The notes beneath the pieces are model-generated. The model saw only the letters and a list, made by a program, of their open reading frames with translations. It searched no databases and was not told the DNA's origin. Of a stretch of 64,000 nt of DNA, positions 52,264 to 58,808 are shown piece by piece. A program made the translations under genes and the position numbers. This stretch comes from JBDHWG01 sp046328505 (lineage in GTDB: Bacteria; Chloroflexota; Anaerolineae; Epilineales; JAHCIE01), in assembly GCA_046328505.1 (NCBI GenBank), contig JAXLWL010000005.1, positions 1 through 64,000 of the forward strand, given 5' to 3'. Every line of letters starts with the position of its first letter. The first letter of the stretch is position 1.

Positions 52264-53100
52264 TCAGTCTCCGGGTGATTTGCTTTCAGTGTTTCGGAAG
52301 AAGCCCAGGACAATCTGGTTGAACTCGTCGGGCCGCTCCATGTTCGGCAGGTGGGCCGTGTTGGGCATCAGGACGACCTTCGCGCCCGCGATGTGCTCGC
52401 CCATGTAGGCCGCGGCGGCCTGGATGTAGGGGACGTCGCGGTCACCGTAGACGACGAGCAGCGGCAGGCTAAGCTCGCCCAGCCGCTCCGCCGCGGTCGG
52501 CTGCATGGGCTTGTGCTGGCCCTCGGCGTGGCGGCTCAATGCGAGGGCGTTGCGGTTCATGGCCGCCATCTTCGCCCGCGCCTCCTGGTTCACGTCGCTC
52601 GGCGCGCGGCCCTCGCCGTCGAACCAGACCTGCGTTTCAAGCTCCAGGAACTTTTCCCACTCTCCGTCCTTCGCCGCCGCTTCGATCTCGGTGAACTTGG
52701 AGGGCATCGGTACGTCGAGGTCGAGGCCGCCGGGGCCGGAGCCGACCATGACCAGCGCCGCGGCCATGTCGGGGTGCTCCAAGGCGAAGTCCATGCACGT
52801 CCCGCCACCCATCGAGCAGCCAATGAGGTAGGCGCGCTCGACGCCGAGGAAGCGCAGGAGCGCGTACAGGTCGTCGCGGTTGGCGTACTCAGCGGCGACC
52901 GGCTCGGTGTTGCCGAAGCCGCGCATGTCGAGGCGAATGGCACGGTAGCGCTCGGCGAACACCGGGAACTGGTCGTCCCACATCCGCCTGTCGGCGACAC
53001 CGGCGTGGACGAACACGACCGGCATCCCCTGGCCCGCCACCTCGTAGTAAACCCGCGCTCCGTTGATATCCGCGTACCCAGTGGTGCTTTCCATCATCAT
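52264..53100 (-). CDS. Alpha/beta hydrolase
   Basis: A 278-residue alpha/beta hydrolase: VVFVHAGVADRRMWDDQ (oxyanion hole), RLDMRGFGNTEP, the nucleophile in LIGCSMGGGTCMDFA, the acid in VYGDRDVPYI and the His in NTAHLPNMERP. The elbow is GCSMGG rather than GHSMGG. The start is taken at ATG 53100, the first of three consecutive ATG codons, with GGGAGAAC before it. Upstream codons come from the repeat. An esterase, lactonase or dehalogenase-type activity is possible. Confidence 0.88.
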   Translation of the reverse strand: MMMESTTGYADINGARVYYEVAGQGMPVVFVHAGVADRRMWDDQFPVFAERYRAIRLDMRGFGNTEPVAAEYANRDDLYALLRFLGVERAYLIGCSMGGGTCMDFALEHPDMAAALVMVGSGPGGLDLDVPMPSKFTEIEAAAKDGEWEKFLELETQVWFDGEGRAPSDVNQEARAKMAAMNRNALALSRHAEGQHKPMQPTAAERLGELSLPLLVVYGDRDVPYIQAAAAYMGEHIAGAKVVLMPNTAHLPNMERPDEFNQIVLGFFRNTESKSPGD

Positions 53101-53129
53101 GTTCTCCCAATTATCTCGACTACACAGAT

Positions 53130-53195
53130 TGCCGCAGAGGCGCGGAGGACTGGATTTATCCCTGTGTTGCTCCGTGTCCTCTGTGGCTCTGTGGC
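53130..53195. repeat. CACAGAGGC palindromic repeat, copy 2
   Basis: GCCGCAGAGGCGCGGAGG... paired with TCCGTGTCCTCTGTGGCTCTGTGGC. Same family as 51330-51405; it lies in the gap before the hydrolase gene. Confidence 0.8.
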
Positions 53196-53223
53196 TGGTC
53201 CCCTGTTCCACACAATGCAAAAC

Positions 53224-54123
53224 TCACTTTACCAGCGGCAGGAGACGGTCGGGGTAGTTGGTGTTGATGGCTTCGACATCCAGCGCGAGGATGCGCTTCA
53301 TGTCGTCGACCTCGTCAATCGTCCACGGCTCCACCGGCAGATTGCGGTTCCGCGCCGCATCGACGAAGCGCGGGGTCAGGACATGCGTGTCGCCGCTGTA
53401 CTCCGGGACCTGGAGCGAGTTGTAGGTCGGCGTGAGCACGCGTTCAAGGTAGAGCTGGCTCAAGACGTACAGAGGCCGTACTTCGTCTTCCACGGCAGAG
53501 GTCGCCACCTCGGGACAGGCCGCGCGGAAGGCGTACATGCTCTCCTTCAGGAAGCTGCTGACCAGCACCTTGTCCTGCATGTTGTAGCGGTGGAGGAGCG
53601 CGCAGAAGGCTTCCGCCGTCCCAGGCGGGCTGTCCTTGATCTCAAGCCCCATGCGCATGTTCGGAAACGCCTGGAATACCTCTTCGACCGTCGGCACCGT
53701 CAGGCCTTTGCCGCGGTAGGGGTAGGTCTGGCCGTTGTCGGTGGTGAAGTTGTAGCCCGCGTCCAGCGCCTTTATCTCGGCGAGCGTCAGGTCGGCGACC
53801 GCCCCATGGCCGTTCGTCGTCCGGTCGACCGTCTCATCGTGCATGAGCACCAGCACGCCGTCTTTCGTCAGGTGCATGTCTGAGTCCAGGACATCGACGC
53901 CGATGTCCGCAGCGTGATGCAGCGCCTCCATCGTGTTTTCAGGGCGAATGCCGCCGCCCCCCTGGTGGGCGAAGACCAGCGGCGTGTGCTCGCCGGCGTG
54001 TCGCGCGAACCAGGGATGCACAGGAGCCGGCCGCGCGACGGCGGCCAGCGCGACATAGACCGCAAGTAGCAGGCCAACGAGGACAAGGAGGGCGATACCG
54101 AGACGTTTCAGCCATGTGTGCAT
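53224..54123 (-). CDS. Glycerophosphodiester phosphodiesterase
   Basis: A 299-residue membrane-anchored GDPD. An N-terminal helix (about residues 8-30) is followed by a TIM-barrel domain with VFAHQGGGGIRPENTMEAL (catalytic HRG is changed to HQG), VDVLDSDMHLTKDGVLVLMHDETVDRTTNG (metal Asp and catalytic His) and MGLEIKDSP. It hydrolyses glycerophosphodiesters to glycerol-3-phosphate and an alcohol in lipid turnover. HQG in place of HRG is a noteworthy change near the active site. It lies 22 bp after rsmG, probably co-transcribed. Confidence 0.9.
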   Translation of the reverse strand: MHTWLKRLGIALLVLVGLLLAVYVALAAVARPAPVHPWFARHAGEHTPLVFAHQGGGGIRPENTMEALHHAADIGVDVLDSDMHLTKDGVLVLMHDETVDRTTNGHGAVADLTLAEIKALDAGYNFTTDNGQTYPYRGKGLTVPTVEEVFQAFPNMRMGLEIKDSPPGTAEAFCALLHRYNMQDKVLVSSFLKESMYAFRAACPEVATSAVEDEVRPLYVLSQLYLERVLTPTYNSLQVPEYSGDTHVLTPRFVDAARNRNLPVEPWTIDEVDDMKRILALDVEAINTNYPDRLLPLVK

Positions 54124-54145
54124 GGATGTTCCCCCGCTGTTTCCG

Positions 54146-54862
54146 TCAGAGTGGCGCTTGGGAGGGGACGCCGGCCCGGCGCGGGTAGGCGTCGGGCGTC
54201 TTGCGGGCCTTGGTGATGATGACCAGGCTACGTGGCGCGTCCAGCCCGGGCAGCGTGTACTCCGCCAGGCGGGCCGCAGCGCCGCCGAGTGTGCTGATCG
54301 CCGCGCGCGCCTGATCGACCTCGTCCTCGGCGCGGCTTCCCTTCTGGGCGATGACCACGCCCCCGACACGCACCAGCGGCAGCAGGTACTCGGCCAGCAC
54401 CGCCATGTCAGCGACGGCGCGCGCCACCGCGACATCGAAGGCGCCTCGGTAGGCAGAGTCGCGGCCCATATCCTCGGCGCGTGCATGCACCGCCGTTGTC
54501 TCAGCGAGGCCAAGGCGCTCGATGAGATGGTCAAGGAAGCGCACCTTCTTGCCGACGGCGTCGGTGAGCGTCAGGCGCAGGTCCGGCCGGGCGATCTTCA
54601 GCGCCACGCCGGGCAGACCGGCGCCGCTGCCCACGTCCACCACCCGGCCGCCCTCAGGGAACGCAGCCGAGCAGAGGGCGAGGGGCATGAGCGAGTCGAG
54701 GAAGTGCTGCACGCTGACCGCCGTGTAGTCGGTGATACGCGTCAGGTTGAAGCGGCTGTTCCACTCGATCAGCTCGTGGTAGTATGTCTCGAATTGGGCG
54801 AGCTGGGCCGGCGTCAGGGCTATGCCCCGCGCCGCCGCCTCCACCGCCAGTGTTTCCTGCAT
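54146..54862 (-). CDS. rsmG: 16S rRNA (guanine527-N7)-methyltransferase RsmG
   Basis: A 238-residue class I methyltransferase that methylates G527 of 16S rRNA. FETYYHELIEWNSRFNLTRI is the N-terminal signature. VVDVGSGAGLPGVALKIARPDL is motif I, and DVAVARAVADMAVLAEYLLPL and VVIAQKGS follow. The length fits the family. ATG 54862 is preceded by GAGAGA. Upstream frame to 54934 enters the repeat. Loss of RsmG gives low-level streptomycin resistance in other bacteria. It begins an operon with the GDPD gene. Confidence 0.95.
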   Translation of the reverse strand: MQETLAVEAAARGIALTPAQLAQFETYYHELIEWNSRFNLTRITDYTAVSVQHFLDSLMPLALCSAAFPEGGRVVDVGSGAGLPGVALKIARPDLRLTLTDAVGKKVRFLDHLIERLGLAETTAVHARAEDMGRDSAYRGAFDVAVARAVADMAVLAEYLLPLVRVGGVVIAQKGSRAEDEVDQARAAISTLGGAAARLAEYTLPGLDAPRSLVIITKARKTPDAYPRRAGVPSQAPL

Positions 54863-54910
54863 TCTCTCGTATCCAAGCGGAAGACTCGCGCATAGGACAG
54901 GAGCCACGCT

Positions 54911-55097
54911 GTCATTGCGAGACCCCCAAGCCAAGTGACGGCATGCGCCGACACAAGAAACTTCCGAATGTCACCCCGAGCAGCGCGAGGGGTCTGGACT
55001 GCGAGCCTACCGCGGCCCAGATGCTTCGCTTCGCTCAGCATGACATTTTCATACTTACGGGTGACCCAAGGGTCATATAGACTACGCTCGCAATGAC
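54911..55097. repeat. Nested palindromic repeat (A module within a split C module)
   Basis: The left C arm GTCATTGCGAG (54911) and right C arm CGCTCGCAATGAC (55085-55097) are separated by a D-like piece (GGCATGCGCCGACACAAGAA) and a complete inverted A module (about 54968-55044, TGTCACCCCGAGC to GCTCAGCATGACA). It fills most of the gap between rsmG and glyA. Confidence 0.75.
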
Positions 55098-55148
55098 TCG
55101 CAGCCGGTATTCCACCGTACCATGAGCATTATACGCCCGGCCATGTTT

Positions 55149-55176
55149 TTGACAACTGCAACGCGTGACCTATACT
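55149..55176 (+). promoter_or_regulatory. Strong promoter of glyA
   Basis: A perfect TTGACA (55149-55154), 16 bp, TATACT (55171-55176). The start codon at 55210 has CAGGAGG at 9 bp. Confidence 0.75.
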
Positions 55177-55209
55177 TGACTCCGAATGCTGTAACAGGAG
55201 GCAACGAGA

Positions 55210-56481
55210 ATGGCTACACCCGTTCGCACTGGGGTGGCGTCGAGCATGACGGCGTCCCTGTCCGAGATTGACCCTGAGCTGCTGCGCGCGATCCATTTGG
55301 AAGAGGACCGCCAGCGCAACAACATCGAGCTGATTGCATCTGAGAACTATACCAGCCGGGCGGTGCGCGAAGCCACCTCCTCGGTGTTGACCAATAAATA
55401 CGCGGAGGGGTACCCCGGCAAGCGCTACTACGGCGGCTGCGAGTTCGTAGACATCGCCGAGGAGCTGGCGCGGACGCGAGCCAAGGAGCTTTTCGGCGCG
55501 GAGCACGCCAACGTCCAGCCGCACTCCGGCTCCCAGGCCAACTTCTCCGCCTACATGGCGATGTGCAAGCCCGGCGACACCATCATGGCGATGGACCTTG
55601 CCCACGGGGGCCACCTGACCCACGGTAGCCCGGTGAACTTCTCCGGCCAGCTGTTCAACATGATCCACTACGGCGTCAGCCGCGAGACCGAAACCATTGA
55701 CATGGACGTGGTCGCCGACCTGGCGCAGCAACACAGGCCCAAGCTCATCGTCACCGGCGCGACCGCTTACTCGCGCCTGTGGGACTTCGCCCGCTTCCGC
55801 GAGATTGCCGACAGCGTCGGCGCGTATCTGATGTGTGACATGGCCCACTTCGCCGGGCTCGTCGCGGGTGGAGCGCACCCTAGCCCGGTGCCCTACTGCG
55901 ACATCGTGACCTCGACGACGCACAAGACGCTGCGCGGCCCGCGCGGCGGCATCATCCTGTGCCGCAAGGAGTATGCGCCGGCCGTCGACAAGATGAACTT
56001 CCCCGGCAGCCAGGGTGGCCCGCTCATGCACATCATCGCGGGGAAGGCCGTTGCGCTGCACCTCGCCATGCAGCCCGAGTTCCGCGACTACGCCCACGCG
56101 ATCGTAGACAACGCGCACGTGCTGGCCCAGGCGCTCGCGGGGCGCGGCCTGCGCATCGTGTCGGGTGGGACGGACAACCACCTGATGCTGGTGGACCTGA
56201 CCTCGACCAGTGTGACCGGCAAGCAGGCCGAGAAGCTCCTGGACGAAGTCTCGATCACCGTCAACAAGAACATGATTCCGTACGACGCGCGCACGCCGTT
56301 CGTGACCAGCGGCATTCGCGTCGGGACACCGGCCGTGACGACGCGGGGCTTTGGGGCGCCGGAGATGCTGCGCATCGCCGAGTGGATCGCCCAGACGCTC
56401 AGCGCTCCCGACGACGCCGACCTGAAGGCGGCCGTGCGCGCCGACGTCCACGCCCTCACGGAGCAGTTTCCGGTGCCGTGA
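55210..56481 (+). CDS. glyA: Serine hydroxymethyltransferase
   Basis: A 423-residue PLP enzyme that interconverts serine and glycine with tetrahydrofolate, the main source of one-carbon units. IELIASENYTSRAV, YAEGYPGKRYYGGCEFVD, NVQPHSGSQANFSAY and Lys239 in TSTTHKTLRGPRGG (Schiff-base site) are diagnostic. TSGIRVGTPAVTTRGFG near the C-terminus is complete. A few extra N-terminal residues (MATPVRTGVASS) precede the usual start; the second ATG at 55246 is possible, but the AGGAGG favours 55210. Strong promoter and terminator flank it, so it is a single-gene unit. Confidence 0.97.
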   Translation: MATPVRTGVASSMTASLSEIDPELLRAIHLEEDRQRNNIELIASENYTSRAVREATSSVLTNKYAEGYPGKRYYGGCEFVDIAEELARTRAKELFGAEHANVQPHSGSQANFSAYMAMCKPGDTIMAMDLAHGGHLTHGSPVNFSGQLFNMIHYGVSRETETIDMDVVADLAQQHRPKLIVTGATAYSRLWDFARFREIADSVGAYLMCDMAHFAGLVAGGAHPSPVPYCDIVTSTTHKTLRGPRGGIILCRKEYAPAVDKMNFPGSQGGPLMHIIAGKAVALHLAMQPEFRDYAHAIVDNAHVLAQALAGRGLRIVSGGTDNHLMLVDLTSTSVTGKQAEKLLDEVSITVNKNMIPYDARTPFVTSGIRVGTPAVTTRGFGAPEMLRIAEWIAQTLSAPDDADLKAAVRADVHALTEQFPVP

Positions 56482-56500
56482 CGCTGGAATGATGAATATG

Positions 56501-56541
56501 ACGGGGCGCGAAGGCTAATCCTCCGCGCCCCGTTTCTGTTA
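56501..56541 (+). terminator. Rho-independent terminator of glyA
   Basis: A perfect 10-bp GC-rich stem (ACGGGGCGCG, 56501-56510, with 56524-56533) followed by TTCTGTT. Confidence 0.85.
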
Positions 56542-56550
56542 CGCCGCGAA

Positions 56551-56581
56551 ATGAGGAAAGGCCACCTCGTGAGAGGTGGCC
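56551..56581 (-). terminator. Terminator of the 5S-tRNA unit
   Basis: A stem of 9 bp (GGCCACCTC with GAGGTGGCC, 56560-56581) with a GTGA loop. Read on the minus strand it is followed by TTTCCTCATTT. It begins right after the CCA end of tRNA-Asp. Confidence 0.8.
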
Positions 56582-56582
56582 C

Positions 56583-56660
56583 TGGCGCCCCCGACGGGAC
56601 TTGAACCCGCGATCTTCACATTGACAGTGTGATGAGCACTCCAGCCTGCTCTGCAGGGGC
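56583..56660 (-). tRNA. tRNA-Asp (anticodon GTC)
   Basis: A full cloverleaf on the minus strand: acceptor GCCCCTG/CGGGGGC, D stem GAGC/GCTC, anticodon stem TCACA/TGTGA with loop CTGTCAA (anticodon GTC at 34-36), T arm GCGGG-TTCAAGT-CCCGT, discriminator G73 (the Asp identity base) and an encoded CCA. Odd points: position 8 is C where T is nearly universal, and position 38 is A where Asp tRNAs usually have C. It is still a plausible functional gene, 8 bp after tRNA-Arg. Confidence 0.82.
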
Positions 56661-56668
56661 AGGGAGAG

Positions 56669-56741
56669 CATCCCCGGCAGGACTTGAACCTGCGACCTTT
56701 AGGTCCGCAACCTAACGCTCTATCCGCTGAGCTACGGAGAC
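56669..56741 (-). tRNA. tRNA-Arg (anticodon GCG as read)
   Basis: A minus-strand cloverleaf: acceptor GTCTCCG/CGGGGAT, T8 A9, D stem GCTC/GAGC with A20 in AGCGGATA (an Arg identity base), anticodon stem TTAGG/CCTAA, loop TTGCGGA giving GCG, T arm GCAGG-TTCAAGT-CCTGC, discriminator G. CCA is not encoded, so RNase Z and CCA-adding enzyme are needed. Most bacteria use ACG (inosine) for this box, so G34 is unusual. Confidence 0.82.
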
Positions 56742-56746
56742 AAGGG

Positions 56747-56864
56747 TGCTGGCAATGCCCTACTTTCCCATTCAGTTACCCAAACAGTATCATCGGGGCT
56801 GGCGGGCTTAACTTCCGGGTTCGAGATGGGACCGGGTGTACCCCCGCCGCTCATATTACCAGCA
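56747..56864 (-). rRNA. rrf: 5S ribosomal RNA
   Basis: On the minus strand the core CCCATCTCGAACCCGGAAG followed by TTAAGCCCGCCAGCCCCGATG, GGTACT-like GATACTG and GGGAAAGTAGG are diagnostic of 5S. Terminal helix 1 pairs TGCTGGTAAT with ATTGCCAGCA. About 118 nt. It is followed after 5 nt by tRNA-Arg. Neither 16S nor 23S is adjacent: the upstream side holds the ABC ATPase gene on the other strand. Confidence 0.93.
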
Positions 56865-56908
56865 TACATACGATGCGCGGAAAGCCGGTTTATTACGTCC
56901 CGATGCGC

Positions 56909-56914
56909 TATAAT
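56909..56914 (+). promoter_or_regulatory. -10 box of the quinone/ABC cluster, leaderless
   Basis: A perfect TATAAT, 7 nt before the ATG at 56922. No Shine-Dalgarno is present and the -35 position is weak. It shares a 57-bp spacer with the divergent 5S unit. Confidence 0.5.
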
Positions 56915-56921
56915 TTTGGAT

Positions 56922-57680
56922 ATGAGTCAGCCTCTCGCTATCTACTGCCGCGACGTCGCCAAAGTCTACGAGTCGCTCGAAGCGCTGCGCCACGTCAACC
57001 TGGCCGTCGCCCCCGGCGAGTTCGTCAGTCTCGTCGGCGCGTCGGGTAGCGGCAAGTCCACCCTTCTGCGCATCATCGCCGGCCTGATAGAGCCGTCTAG
57101 TGGGACGGCCCTCGTCAACGGGCGCCCGCCGGACGAGGTGCGGCGCGACCGCGGCTACGGCATCGTCTTCCAGTCGCCGACGCTATACGGCTGGCGTACC
57201 GTCGCTCAGAACATTGCCCTGCCGCTGGAGATTGTCGGATATTCTTCGGTGGAGCGGGCGGCGCGTGTTGCCGAGGTGCTGGATCTGGTCGGCCTGTCCG
57301 AGTTCTCCAGTGCCTACCCCAACCAGTTGTCCGGCGGAATGCAGCAGCGCGTCGCCCTGGCGCGCGCCCTGGCCTACCGCCCGCCGCTGCTGCTCATGGA
57401 CGAGCCGTTCGCGGCGCTCGACGACGTGACGCGGGAGCGCATGACCCAGGAGCTCCTGACGGTGCAGGCGCGCGCGAACCTGACGATATTCTTCGTGACC
57501 CATCACCTGGCCGACGCCGTGTTCCTGTCGGACCGCGTGGCGGTGCTCACCCCCAGGCCCGGCTTCGTCCGCGCCGAGATCCCCATCGAGCTGCCGCGGC
57601 CGCGAGGAAAGGAAACGCGTGAGGACCCGGAGTTCCTGAAATACATGGCGCGGCTGCGTTCCGCCCTGGCCGAGGCCTAG
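56922..57680 (+). CDS. NitT/TauT-type ABC transporter ATP-binding protein (copy A)
   Basis: A 252-residue ATPase: Walker A GASGSGKSTLLRI, Q-loop VFQSPTLYGWRTV, signature LSGGMQQRVALARAL, Walker B LLLMDEPFAALDD and a switch His in FFVTHHLADA. The order and the FQSPTLYGWRTV form place it with SsuB/TauB/ThiZ-like importers of nitrate, taurine or pyrimidine precursors. ATG 56922 follows a -10 box by 7 nt; the frame runs open to 56826 but through the 5S gene. It heads a plus-strand run with a second ATPase at 59999, although only one permease is present. Confidence 0.93.
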   Translation: MSQPLAIYCRDVAKVYESLEALRHVNLAVAPGEFVSLVGASGSGKSTLLRIIAGLIEPSSGTALVNGRPPDEVRRDRGYGIVFQSPTLYGWRTVAQNIALPLEIVGYSSVERAARVAEVLDLVGLSEFSSAYPNQLSGGMQQRVALARALAYRPPLLLMDEPFAALDDVTRERMTQELLTVQARANLTIFFVTHHLADAVFLSDRVAVLTPRPGFVRAEIPIELPRPRGKETREDPEFLKYMARLRSALAEA

Positions 57681-57780
57681 ACCCTCACCCGTGGCCCTCT
57701 TCCAGAACGGGCGAGGAGGGAAAAGTTATGTCTGACTCCCGTTCTCCCATCTTGGGAGAAGGGGTCGGGGGATGAGGGGC
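57681..57780. repeat. CCCTCACCC...GGGGATGAGGGG palindromic repeat
   Basis: ACCCTCACCCGTGGCCCTCTTCC at 57681 with inverted matches CTTGGGAGAAGGGGTCGGGGGATGAGGGG ending 57779. A long imperfect hairpin in the gap between the ATPase and UbiA-like genes. Similar elements occur in many genomes. Confidence 0.7.
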
Positions 57781-57853
57781 GGGTAAGAAACATAGGCAAA
57801 AATCGCCCCAAGTATTGGGTGCGAGTGATGCGAATTGGAGGCGGGAGACGATT

Positions 57854-58726
57854 ATGGAAACGACCATGAAGGCCGGGCAAGCGTTCCGAACCTTCCTGGA
57901 TATGATAAAGTTCGAGCACACGATCTTCGCCCTACCCTTCGCCTATCTGGGCATGGTGCTGGCGGCGGGTGGCTGGCCCGGCTTCTGGCCCTTCTTCTGG
58001 ATCACCGTCGCGATGGTGAGCGCGCGCACGGTGGCTATGTCGGCTAACCGGGTAATCGACCGCCATCTCGACGCGCGGAACCCCCGCACGGCCAACCGCG
58101 CCCTGCCCCAGGGTCGGCTCTCCGTCGGGTATGTGTGGACGATTGTCGTCGTCGCCACGGTCATCTTCTTCGCGAGCGCGTGGATGCTGAACCCGTTCGT
58201 GTTCCGCCTCGCCCCCCTGGCCTTGCTGTTTCTGATTGGGTATAGCTACACCAAGCGCTTCACCTGGTTATGCCATTGGGTGCTCGGCATCACCGACGGC
58301 GCGGCGGCGGCCGGTGCCTGGGCGGCGATCACCGCCAGCTTCGACCTGCCGGCGTTGTTGCTGTGGGCGGCGGTGGCCACTTGGATCGCCGGCTTCGATC
58401 TCATCTACGCCTGCCAGGACGTGGAGGTGGACCGGGCGGAGGGGTTGAAGTCAATCCCGGCGCGCTTCAGCATCGCCACGTCGCTGACCCTCGCCAAGAT
58501 CAATCACGTCGCCACGGTGGCGCTGCTGGCGTGGGCCGGCGTGTTGCTAGGGCTGGGGTGGCCGTTCTGGGTGGGGCTGGTGATCGCGGCGGCGCTGCTC
58601 GTGTACGAGAACATGATTGTCAAGCCGAACGACCTTTCCCGACTCGACGTGGCCTTCTTCAACATCAATGGGTATATTAGCGTCATCGTCTTCGTCGCCG
58701 CATGGCTCGGTGTCATCGTGAGGTAG
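57854..58726 (+). CDS. UbiA-family prenyltransferase (MqnP/4-hydroxybenzoate polyprenyltransferase-like)
   Basis: A 290-residue protein with eight or nine membrane helices. The two Asp-rich motifs are SANRVIDRHLDARN and DLIYACQDVEVDRAEG, which bind the prenyl diphosphate via Mg. KFEHTIFALPFAYLGMVLA is typical of the UbiA-other/MqnP group. With UbiE and UbiX nearby, it should attach a polyprenyl tail to a naphthoate or benzoate ring in menaquinone or ubiquinone synthesis, most likely the futalosine-route product. ATG 57854 has GGGAGACG upstream; a second ATG (57866) is possible. Confidence 0.88.
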   Translation: METTMKAGQAFRTFLDMIKFEHTIFALPFAYLGMVLAAGGWPGFWPFFWITVAMVSARTVAMSANRVIDRHLDARNPRTANRALPQGRLSVGYVWTIVVVATVIFFASAWMLNPFVFRLAPLALLFLIGYSYTKRFTWLCHWVLGITDGAAAAGAWAAITASFDLPALLLWAAVATWIAGFDLIYACQDVEVDRAEGLKSIPARFSIATSLTLAKINHVATVALLAWAGVLLGLGWPFWVGLVIAAALLVYENMIVKPNDLSRLDVAFFNINGYISVIVFVAAWLGVIVR

Positions 58727-58808
58727 GGCGCATTTTGTGCGCGGCGGTGAACACATCTACAATCTGCTTATGCAAAACACCACACATCTCGGAAAGGAGC
58801 CCCCTCCG

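Noticed and set aside
52351..53883. A 510-codon plus-strand open frame across the hydrolase and GDPD genes
   Set aside because: It spans two genes and a repeat on the other strand, with no start signal and no recognisable domain.
55100..55209. A glycine riboswitch before glyA
   Set aside because: The leader after the promoter is only about 30 nt and holds no aptamer-like structure.
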